A program made the position numbers and the translations under genes. A stretch of DNA of 60,000 bases from Liolophura sinensis (taxonomy: Eukaryota > Mollusca > Polyplacophora > Chitonida > Chitonidae). The notes below the pieces were generated by a model that worked only from the letters and a program-made list of their open reading frames with translations, made no database searches and was not told where the DNA came from. The DNA lies in the NCBI RefSeq assembly GCF_032854445.1, contig NC_088300.1, forward strand, positions 75,633,005-75,693,004, written 5' to 3'. Shown piece after piece: positions 55,801 through 60,000 of this stretch (position 1 is the stretch's first letter; every line of letters starts with the position of its first letter).

Positions 55801-58178
55801 CATGTTTCTGGAACTGGGCCTTATCGAGTCTCTAGCTAATGAGGTAACTTGATCCATGGTTTAATGTTTCATTCTTGTTGAGAAATTCACGGTGAAGCTC
55901 GGTAAAGTGTTATTGTTTCCTCTGTGCTTCACAAACTTTATTCCACCCACCAATCTGACAGCAAAGCCGATTGTTGTCCTGCGTTCTAATCCATTATTCG
56001 CTGATTGCGGGGGATTGTAAGGTGCCTGGTGAAGGAAGCGGGTTAGTACTGTTTGGAACTAAAATTAGTCATCAAGCACTGCTTGGTCGCATTTACCCAT
56101 AAAGCTGACTGCCGTCGTAAAATGCGTACGAGTGCAACTTTACATACAGTGAAATAAATCAAATACAACCTCTGACAAATCTGGTGTAGCTCAAATAATC
56201 TTGATTGCTGTACAAAAGCATTATGATAAGTCGTGAAAGTAATATTTCAAAAACGCGAGCTTTCTCGGTGTAACAGCACAGTGTGGGTTCTTCAACTGCA
56301 ATGAAGTGCAGAGAAAAAAAGACAGTTTGAGCTGGATAATTAGCTAGATTGAACAATTATTACCAGGGTGATATACTTTACCTGGTCTGAGATTTAAACG
56401 CCGTTATACTTATTATAACGGTATTTAACCTTATATGTTATACTTATTTTCGTTTCCCAGGAGGACATATGTCAGGTAGCGGGTCAGTGCTACAACAACG
56501 GAGAAACCAAAGACACAGATCAGTGTTCAGTGTGTGATACAACCCGAAGTAAAACTACGTGGTCGGTCAGCAAAGGTATGGTTTGGGTGAAGCCTCTGGA
56601 TGTTATATTAAAGTAAAGGTTGACTTACTGAAACCGCTTGGTTGGCCAGCAAAGGTGAATTTTAGATAAAGCATATATGTTATATAGATGTTAAAGGTTG
56701 ACTAAGGTTGGCAACATTAAGGTTTGAGTAAATCGTTTGGATCTGTTATTAAGTTGCAGGCTGTTAATATGTTATGGTTTGTCGGTCAGCAAAGGTAAGG
56801 TAAATATCCTTGATGAAGTTACAGGTGGTTATCTTAGTGAAACCGCTTGGTCGTTCAGGATAGGTAAGGTATGAACAAACTGCTTAATTATGTCTTATCT
56901 AAAAATTAAGGTTGTTAATATAGTGGAACAACAAGAGTAAGGTTTTGTCTTACGTAGTGAACCTCCTGGGTTTGGCATGAAGTTGTGCACCTTTTCAGTT
57001 TAGGTGGATTCAGGTGTGTTCAGGTGGATTCAGGTGTTTCAGGTGGATGGTAAAATTCCTGAGTTAACCAAACTAAAGAACTTTATTCTCATATGAAAGT
57101 GCACTATATTTTGTGCCATAATTTTTCAAGAAACTTAGATTTTGTGAAATCAGTTATTATTTGTTTCATTAAGAGCGTGATTCTTTTAATAACTGAAGTA
57201 CAAAGACCAAGGTGTTGATATTTTGTTGCAGTTCCCGACTGTAGTGAACCAGAAGCCACGAAGGCCAGACAGACAGGCTCTAATGGTATTGGGACTACTG
57301 CTAAAATCATCATCGGTGTTGTGTGCGGAGCTGTCGGACTTTGTATCATCTTTGCCGCTGTGTATCTCTGGAAACGGAGGCAAGTCTTGTTTTTTTGCTC
57401 AGACAAAGGTAGAAGTTATATACCATGTGCAGTCATCGCCCGACCGGGAGAGTTACAATAGCTTAATTGATGTCTGTAGGTACCAGGACAGTAAGCCAAA
57501 ATATCTTTACTATCAGACTTAAAAAGTTGGTAGACTACTGGTGCACTGAATATTCGTATTTATTCCAGTATCAGAAATCAATTCTTAAAGAGAATATTGC
57601 CGACGGCGAAAAAATTAAACGCTATTCTCATAAAGTGAACACTTCCAGATGTCTGTGTTATCCTCATAAAGTGAAGACTTCCAGATGTCTGTTGATATGT
57701 AACTGACATTCAGTGGACAATCGAATGTTTATCCGGTATTTCCCTTCAACTTTCAACTCAAGTCGCTATATTTATATTAGGGACGGCATTCCCCTTCTGT
57801 TTCTTTTAATTGATATGTTTTTGAAAATTCCCGCCCAGGGCGTTTAGTTGGTGATCAAATGCAACTCCTTTTTGTATTTAGCTGAATCAGTTCAAGGGTT
57901 CTGAATATTCTTTCGGCAATATGAACGTCATCCATTTAAAATTATGCCAGTCACATCATCATAATATGATGCCAGTCACATCAAAGCGGAATGCCTTTGA
58001 TCAGTGTGGTATGTTTCCCTGCAGGTTCAGGTCAGGACGCCGTGAACAGCTGAATGAGACAGCGTCCGCCTCAACAGACCCGCCTCACACAGTGGAGTTA
58101 CACCGGGAAAAGACCGATATGATTAAACCCATGATTTGCACCAATCAGGCCTTCAGAGAGGAGAGTATTAGGTCCTAA
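28421..58178 (+). CDS. VWDE-like: Membrane-anchored multidomain protein: discoidin, EGF, LamG and VWDE-type VWD (32 coding exons, 2,181 aa)
   Basis: Coding exons: 28421-28499, 29142-29255, 30698-30927, 31284-31425, 32352-32447, 32719-32733, 33193-33306, 33578-33786, 34082-34223, 34857-34955, 35129-35797, 36186-36284, 36547-37197, 42671-43591, 43757-43966, 44892-45142, 45579-45671, 46630-47019, 49858-49934, 50209-50272, 50461-50700, 50804-50906, 51358-51472, 52158-52291, 52884-53008, 53830-53976, 54308-54485, 54999-55192, 55450-55677, 56461-56575, 57232-57379, 58025-58178. The sum is 6,546 nt, and every junction keeps frame. Exon 1 encodes a hydrophobic signal peptide (residues 1-26). Domain order: F5/8C, EGF, F5/8C, EGF, LamG, EGF, LamG, Thr/Pro linker, LamG, Thr/Pro linker, Ig-like region, VWD, EGF, C-terminal VWDE-type modules, one membrane helix, 53-residue tail. 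The C-terminal half matches VWDE-family proteins. The N-terminal half suggests a cell-surface adhesion or matrix-binding role, which is inference. Confidence 0.9.
28975..29095 (+). mobile_element. SINE-like 3' end in intron 1
   Basis: GGTTTACACCGGGTACTTCGG, then TTTTCTCCACCGTGATAATG and a long (AATA)n tail. The body is only distantly like the common SINE of this window, so it may be a different family with a similar tail. Confidence 0.6.
29142..31425 (+). CDS. Exons 2-4: first F5/8 type C (discoidin) domain
   Basis: Residues 27-188. The opening CTKALGMGDGRITDDMITTS matches the family pattern C-x-x-LGM-x-x-G-I-x-D-x-I-x-x-S. The middle has SWCPNP and WVEISFPKPTGVSGIFIQ (the W-x-x-V-D-L strand region). 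It ends CFRFELFGC with the closing Cys185. Exons are 29142-29255, 30698-30927 and 31284-31425; the whole domain enters and leaves in phase 1. The family typically binds carbohydrate or phospholipid on the extracellular side; the ligand here is unknown. Confidence 0.9.
29440..29665 (+). mobile_element. Second SINE type with a (CATT)n tail, intron 2
   Basis: Ends ACATACGACGTTAAACCCCA followed by AGCATTCATTCATTCATTC. A related end in opposite orientation lies in intron 7 at about 33466-33510 (ATGAATGAATGATTATGGCT then TAACGCCG). The body at 29470-29640 has no ORF. The tail repeat differs from the (AATA)n tail of the common SINE. Confidence 0.65.
30324..30697 (+). repeat. Tandem array that duplicates the exon 3 splice acceptor, 7 extra copies
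   Basis: Seven units of about 46-57 bp precede exon 3. Each contains (C/T)ACAGGTAATCCAGGTTTGTC with minor changes, followed by CTGACAGACTTAATC and a pyrimidine-rich TTCATTTTGTCTG. The eighth occurrence is the real acceptor at 30697 and the first codons of exon 3. Each copy therefore offers an upstream T-rich tract, a YAG and the exon start, and also a CAG|GTAAT that resembles a 5' splice site. Confidence 0.92.
31846..32060. repeat. Inverted repeat and GTAC/TGCGG-rich tract in intron 4
   Basis: TATGCATGCG at 31846 and CGCATGCATA at 31865 form a perfect 10-bp stem with a 9-nt loop. Downstream to about 32060 the words TGTACAG, GTACAGTGC and GTGCGGTA recur irregularly. No gene; possibly a structured or old repeat region. 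Confidence 0.5.
32352..32733 (+). CDS. Exons 5-6: EGF-like repeat 1 and a 15-nt microexon
   Basis: Exon 5 (32352-32447) encodes a compact six-Cys EGF-like repeat at residues 189-220 (Cys 191, 195, 200, 206, 208, 217). Exon 6 (32719-32733) is 15 nt, flanked by a long T-rich tract ending GACAG and by GTAAGT, and adds five codons (V-I-P-K-S) in phase 1-1. It can be included or skipped without changing frame, so it is a plausible cassette microexon. Exon 5 is firm; the microexon rests on its splice signals and phase only. Confidence 0.75.
33193..34223 (+). CDS. Exons 7-9: second F5/8 type C (discoidin) domain
   Basis: Residues 226-380. It opens CHSPLGMESGNITDAQLEVS, continues LGAWCPEDND and YYQVNLPKPVPIGTIGIQ, and ends CFRFELYTC with Cys377. 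Exons are 33193-33306, 33578-33786 and 34082-34223, with the same three-exon, same-phase (1-1-0-1) structure as the first discoidin domain. The two are therefore likely duplicates of one genomic block. Confidence 0.92.
34262..34445 (-). mobile_element. SINE in intron 9, minus orientation, with a G12 run
   Basis: TTTATTTATTTTATTACTGT tail side, then CGTAATCGTGCATATTTCAC and the core CCGGGCAGAGCCC followed by 12 G (34369-34380) where other copies have 3-5. Then CCACGACCATCCGCGGGTTA. The head is truncated. Confidence 0.88.
34857..34955 (+). CDS. Exon 10: EGF-like repeat 2
   Basis: Residues 381-413, a single phase 1-1 exon of 99 nt. Six Cys in the order C-P-L-G-C, NGGTC, LCHC, GFDC. NGGTC is the classic third-Cys motif of EGF repeats. 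No calcium-binding consensus (D-x-D/N-E) was seen. Confidence 0.92.
35129..35797 (+). CDS. Exon 11: LamG-like domain 1
   Basis: Residues 414-636 in one 669-nt phase 1-1 exon. A concanavalin-like beta-sandwich is suggested by LVDGRIGKALFLNGQAQFME, then CLANVGRCQSGFTLSMDINF, MYVFSSGGEE and GLYVYLN. The two Cys of the C-L-x-x-x-x-x-C-x-x-G pattern recur in the two later copies. It contains the WTKFEYSWS strand motif seen again in exon 13 (HRVEYSWS). Confidence 0.85.
35945..36064 (+). mobile_element. SINE 3' fragment in intron 11
   Basis: CCCGAGAACCACTCCGGTTT, CCATAATGCTCGGCGAGGTC and the tail CTCCAATCAAATAAATAAAT mark a 5'-truncated, diverged plus-orientation copy. Confidence 0.75.
36186..36284 (+). 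CDS. Exon 12: EGF-like repeat 3
   Basis: Residues 637-669, 99 nt, phase 1-1, the same length as exon 10. Cys order CPDGC, NNGTC, KCNC, GNVC fits a six-Cys EGF-like fold. It lies between two LamG exons, giving the alternating EGF/LamG pattern common in adhesion proteins. Confidence 0.92.
36547..37197 (+). CDS. Exon 13: LamG-like domain 2
   Basis: Residues 670-886 in one 651-nt phase 1-1 exon. It shares with domains 1 and 3 the block CLSDIDLCFKGIT, the TYFVSNGGDKSGTYGIAF strand and the GLTVYLNN turn. The exon ends at a GTAAGT donor (37198). Past the donor the frame stays open through an 18-bp repeat to a stop at 37434-37436, so an intron-retained transcript would add about 80 repetitive residues. 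Confidence 0.87.
37212..37396 (+). repeat. 18-bp minisatellite directly after exon 13, about 10 copies
   Basis: Units of 18 bp, GAGACTGTCACGCTACTC, start about 15 bp past the exon 13 donor. The frame of exon 13 continues through as a hexapeptide repeat (RLSRYS with variants) to the stop at 37434. This is treated as intron because the donor GTAAGT is strong and the next exon joins in phase. Confidence 0.9.
38190..39183 (+). pseudogene. Tc1/mariner-type transposase remnant in intron 13
   Basis: In broken frames the sequence carries PRLSIDERQRAIGN (about 38198), a helix-turn-helix region with YRLLDRYQQT, GRPRVTSK, FSDECQFYID (about 38630, catalytic Asp) and LRPDLNHIEHLWDEIERR (about 38965, last acidic residue), ending at TAA 39181-39183. 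Frameshifts, internal stops and a 21-G run (38714-38734) disable it. It lies in sense orientation within the host gene. Terminal inverted repeats were not resolved. Confidence 0.88.
39702..40546. repeat. 20-bp minisatellite, roughly 39 copies, intron 13
   Basis: Units of about 20 bp, ACGGCCGTTACGGTAATGAC with common variants GGAAATGAC and GGTCATGAC. Interrupted once at about 40210-40272 by unrelated sequence. GC-rich relative to flanks because of CGGCCG. No coding meaning. Confidence 0.93.
40779..41081 (-). mobile_element. Full-length tRNA-derived SINE with target site duplication
   Basis: The best-preserved copy in the window. A poly(T) run of 28 (its poly(A) tail, 40790-40817) is followed by the core and, at the right, the tRNA-derived head. 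In minus orientation the head reads GCCTCCGTGGCTCAGTCGG (A box), then GTCGCTGTGAGTTCAAGTCC (B-box-like). The insertion is flanked by the 11-bp duplication AAATTCATTGA (40779-40789 and 41071-41081). Its intact duplication and low divergence mark it as young. Confidence 0.95.
41938..42125. repeat. 20-bp minisatellite, about 9 copies, inverted relative to 39702-40546
   Basis: Units GTCATTACCGTAATGTACAC with variants. CATTACCGTAATG is nearly palindromic, and GTCATTACCGTAA is the reverse complement of TTACGGTAATGAC, the core of the larger array 1.4 kb upstream. Confidence 0.85.
42671..43966 (+). CDS. Exons 14-15: mucin-like linker, LamG-like domain 3, second mucin-like linker
   Basis: Exon 14 (42671-43591) begins with about 95 residues dominated by Thr, Ser, Pro and Val (887 to about 982), a likely O-glycosylated stalk. 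It then encodes a LamG-like domain (about 983-1193) with CLNDITLCQEGLTVSFKM and YILSSGGENPTSTGLAI. Exon 15 (43757-43966) is again Thr/Pro-rich (1194-1263), with many T-T and P-T pairs, and ends CPVGC. The stalks separate the discoidin/LamG half from the VWD half. Both exons are phase 1-1. Confidence 0.87.
44440..44670 (-). mobile_element. Strongly diverged SINE-like sequence in intron 15
   Basis: CGCCGTGCTTAAGAGTTCTC resembles the family's GCCGTACTCAAGAATATTTC. Further right, AGAACTGGATTCGAAGACTC, TTGGTCAAGAGGCTATG and TTAACGAACTGAGCAGTGC fall where the head of the common SINE would lie. Similarity is weak in the middle. Confidence 0.5.
44892..47019 (+). CDS. Exons 16-18: VWDE-type region upstream of the VWD domain
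   Basis: Residues 1264-1508 (44892-45142, 45579-45671, 46630-47019). The first part, with YFVCKF and VRWLIN, has the Cys-to-Trp spacing of an Ig-like fold. Exon 17 adds several Cys (ICCSVQ, SICGG, SNC). Exon 18 contains CSVETGSGCEVRV and SRYHSCGASF. This order, directly before a VWD domain, is what I know from VWDE-family proteins. The Ig-like label is tentative; the family placement is firmer. Confidence 0.8.
47395..48795. repeat. 33-bp minisatellite, about 42 copies, intron 18
   Basis: Units of 33 bp, CAGTGTCTTAATGTAACAGT followed by GGTCGTATCATGA, with many single-base variants and occasional 1-3 bp changes. The period is a multiple of three, so long minus-strand frames run through it (for example 48448-48798) with an 11-residue repeat rich in Thr, His and Leu. 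I regard these as non-coding. Confidence 0.93.
49405..49728. repeat. 42-bp minisatellite, about 8 copies, intron 18
   Basis: Units of 42 bp, CCTCATGGTGTAGGTTTTCG followed by TGTGTTATATTCGAACTCGCCA. Two variant types (CATGGTGTAGG and GTGATATAGA) alternate irregularly. Both strands stay open for more than 120 codons because 42 is divisible by three. Confidence 0.93.
49858..52291 (+). CDS. Exons 19-24: von Willebrand factor D domain and following Cys-rich segment
   Basis: Residues 1509-1752 in six exons (49858-49934, 50209-50272, 50461-50700, 50804-50906, 51358-51472, 52158-52291). It starts with the canonical GDPH at 1524-1527 followed by IQTYDGQRYN, continues CNCGIAVRAGDDVI, and ends with GLCGTYNSNRRDDYMGP, the standard VWD terminus. 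In some VWD proteins the Asp-Pro bond of GDPH breaks by autoproteolysis. Exon 21 encodes a His-rich insertion HHHDHHHHH (1596-1604). Exon 24 has RYCHCYHPEHAPCGISYD, a short Cys-rich extension. Confidence 0.93.
51130..51182 (+). mobile_element. SINE 3' end in intron 22
   Basis: AGAAATACTCTTTAGCATGG, then TGTAAAACACCAGTCAAATAAATA: only the last 50 bp of the common SINE. Confidence 0.7.
51512..51573 (-). mobile_element. SINE fragment in intron 23
   Basis: TTGTTGTACTCAAGAATATT, TCACTTATACGATGGCGGCC and AGCATTATGGTGGG, preceded by a T-rich tract. The rest of the element is missing. Confidence 0.85.
52884..55192 (+). CDS. Exons 25-28: basic cleavage site, helical Cys segment, EGF-like repeat 4
   Basis: Residues 1753-1967 (52884-53008, 53830-53976, 54308-54485, 54999-55192). 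Exon 25 contains RHRR at 1773-1776, a furin-type R-x-R-R site, followed by an Ala/Thr/Pro stretch. Exons 26-27 hold NCANSSWTLDQARDYC and a Cys-flanked segment. The end of exon 27 and start of exon 28 together form a six-Cys EGF-like repeat (CLEECQNGGSC, CSCADGFTGVDC) split by an intron, unlike the one-exon EGFs of the N-terminal half. For exon 26 a second acceptor 3 nt upstream (AG at 53825-53826) would add one Gln. Confidence 0.85.
53560..53790 (+). mobile_element. SINE in intron 25, plus orientation
   Basis: TTGCGTAATGACTTAGAGGC, GGTTGCTGTGAGTTCAAGTC (B-box region), the core CCCCGAGCTCTGCCCGGTTT and the tail AGTGAAATATTCTAGACTAC then AATAAATAAAT. It ends about 40 bp before exon 26. The first half of the head is absent. 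Confidence 0.9.
55450..58178 (+). CDS. Exons 29-32: C-terminal VWDE-type modules, transmembrane helix and cytoplasmic tail
   Basis: Residues 1968-2181 (55450-55677, 56461-56575, 57232-57379, 58025-58178). Exon 29 ends VYDSKCSTC and exon 30 contains GQCYNNGE, QCSVC and TTWS, the Cys-rich pattern that closes VWDE-family ectodomains. Exon 31 encodes one hydrophobic helix at about 2106-2128 followed by W-K-R-R, a stop-transfer signal, so the protein is type I. Exon 31 joins exon 32 by a GC donor (GAG|GCAAGT at 57380-57381) and a CTGCAG acceptor at 58024. Only this join keeps the frame, which reads to TAA at 58176. The roughly 50-residue tail is charged and shows no motif I recognise. Confidence 0.87.
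56560..56885 (+). repeat. Degenerate array duplicating the exon 30 splice donor
   Basis: The exon 30 end TGGTCGGTCAGCAAAG|GTATGG recurs in changed form as TTGGTTGGCCAGCAAAGGTG (about 56637), TTTGTCGGTCAGCAAAGGTA (about 56777) and TTGGTCGTTCAGGATAGGTA (about 56847). Each is followed by GT-starting sequence and preceded by GAAACCGC or a similar word. This indicates duplication of a segment spanning the real 5' splice site. Confidence 0.75.
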
Positions 58179-58955
58179 ATCCTGTTAGCCATCAACGGGG
58201 GAATACTAACACAGCCAGTACCTATTCCTATAGAGTAGCTAGCGGGGGCAAAATAACGGTTAGCCGATACGATTGTCCATGGTGTAGAAAATGTGAAGTG
58301 TTTCTTTTGACAAATCCATGACAACGCGCAAGAAATCCAATGAAATATATTTCAGCATAGACATTTATATGTTTAGTGTTATGTTTAGACTAACCATCGT
58401 AGAGTAATGTCAGTCTCCTACTGTATATATCTGGTCACGGAGCTAAAACGTAACCAGGTAGCCAGGAAGACTTCTTGTAGGTCTCGTAAATCGTCATCTA
58501 GAAAGTGGTATGAGTACACTATTATGGTTAGTTCCATCGGTGGTTAGAATCCCTGAGTGCTCACAGCCAGTTTTCCGTTCTGTTACAGCGCACGTGTCGT
58601 TCTTAACGCTCGCTTTATATCACTGTCACCACTACACAATTTGACCTTTGAATTCTGTGCGATGCACGTAAGCTTTTTTTGACTTGGCCTCGTCACTTGC
58701 GTCCTCGGGCGAACATCACTTCAACGTCACCCCCAATGACCTCAGTGACTTCGGCGTTTTTCGAGATTTCTACTCAAATTTTACTAGTGGTGGCAGAGAT
58801 GTAAAGCGAACGCAGAGAGCATGCGCTCAAAGAAGTGTGTCGGTTTTTAACACTGGAATCTGTGTTATACACACAAGTTGTAAATCCTCAGTGAAGATAC
58901 TGCGTGTTACGCAAATCTTGATAAATTGAATAAAGGGAATGGAGGTACTATGTGT
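58179..58955 (+). other. 3' UTR of the large gene with polyadenylation signal
   Basis: The stop codon at 58176-58178 is followed by about 750 nt without repeats. The first canonical AATAAA is at 58929-58934. The exact cleavage site is not visible; a length near 770 nt is inferred. Confidence 0.6.
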
Positions 58956-58959
58956 ACTG

Positions 58960-60000
58960 TATCTGATGTCATATAGTCGTGGAGCACGTTTACCCAGTTC
59001 AGTATTGGCTCAGTATTAAATGTTCTTGAAAACAGGTCAAGAAAGCATCGAGTTTAAAGGAACACTGCACAGCACCATAGTTTCCCTCTTTCCCAATGAT
59101 CAACATCAACATCAAAGTAATTACAGTTCGGGAAGAATCTTCTCCTGAAGACTTCGTTGTCAGCCAAATTGTATAGTGATTTTTTTATGTTACACAATAA
59201 AAATGCGAAAATTTCCTTCGTCTGTGATATTTCCAATGGAATATGTGTATGTCTATAGGAATTATGTGTAATTTTAGTACACACCATTCCGTCGATGATA
59301 TATCCGTCAATCGATACCTTCCGGTGAGAGTTCTATATGGAGACTTCTGATTTCTATGCGCTGATTTACAATAATCTCATAATTTTGTATTAAATTTTGA
59401 TATTTCCAGCTATACCTGTTTTTATTACTTATTTTGTTCTATTATAGCATTAAACCTATATAAGAAAACAACTGTGTTATTTGTTAAAATACTTGAAAAA
59501 TATTTCACTGGTTAAAACACGCGGCAGCGGGCCGTGGTCGAGTCGCCTTTTAATCACTTGTTTACGCGATACTTTTATTCAGTTATCCTATCCTAATTCA
59601 CCACAATCCTACATGTAAAACTGTTGATTTTGGCTTTTAGGAATAAATGAGTAAATAAGTTATTGAAACCTTTGGCATTTACAGAGGTCCTCACTGGCAA
59701 GCTATCTAACTGCCTGCTAATTATTAGGCGGCATGCCAATCTTCCTAACGTATTCCCAGAGTGCCACTTGTATCTGAGAGAGCCTTGAATTAGGATTAGA
59801 TGTTGGTTTTGTTTGATACCATATGCTGATATTTTCCTAAGCAGCAATAGTATGTTCATCTGGAACGAATCCAAACGTGTGCACACAATACTGTATTCTA
59901 CAAGGTTTGCAGTCTGAAGTGCCACTTTGAGATTCTGGGGTTTGACAATATTATTTGGGCTTATGTTGTTACATGTATACACCTCTTTCTAACTCTTCTT
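58960..60000. other. Intergenic stretch with an unassigned minus-strand ORF
   Basis: No gene recognised. A 129-codon minus-strand ORF runs from 59982 to 59593, Leu- and Ile-rich in its middle, with no domain I know. It could be an exon or repeat fragment continuing past the window, but I have no support for either. Confidence 0.3.

Overview
This window looks like nuclear DNA of an animal, most likely a mollusc or another lophotrochozoan. One gene has 32 coding exons with GT-AG introns. Many intergenic and intronic stretches hold tRNA-derived SINEs of one family, whose central block (about 'CAGAGCCCGGGGGAAACCC' in the minus-orientation copies) I recognise as typical of mollusc genomes. Introns are full of minisatellites. 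Species cannot be fixed from the sequence alone.

Layout. Positions 1-6700 hold no gene I can recognise, only minisatellites, one SINE and a few unassigned minus-strand ORFs. Positions 6740-8974 (minus) hold a complete oxidosqualene cyclase of the lanosterol synthase family (744 aa) in one uninterrupted reading frame. Positions 9000-28400 are gene-poor: simple repeats, a 1.9-kb minisatellite invaded by a SINE, several further SINE copies and a dead LINE. Positions 28421-58178 (plus) hold one large gene. I reconstructed 32 coding exons (6,546 nt, 2,181 aa) whose splice phases close perfectly. It encodes a signal peptide, two discoidin (F5/8 type C) domains, four EGF-like repeats, three LamG-like domains, Thr/Pro-rich mucin-like linkers, a VWDE-type region built around a von Willebrand D domain, one transmembrane helix and a short cytoplasmic tail. 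A polyadenylation signal lies at 58929. The last kilobase has no recognisable gene.

The two genes have no evident functional link. The cyclase keeps the catalytic Asp and the cation-stabilising aromatic residues. It has lost both members of the His/Tyr pair associated with lanosterol formation (W and C here), has Thr for the Cys of the DCTAE motif, and has Phe for the Tyr linked to B-ring shape. It is therefore a candidate for an animal enzyme making a triterpene other than lanosterol, and its intron-free coding region needs a retrocopy, transfer or intron-loss explanation. The large gene is a candidate membrane-anchored adhesion or matrix receptor with an unusual domain order. Two of its splice sites are embedded in tandem arrays that duplicate the splice site itself.

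Comparisons with human lanosterol synthase use the family sequence and numbering as I know them; no alignment or database search was run.
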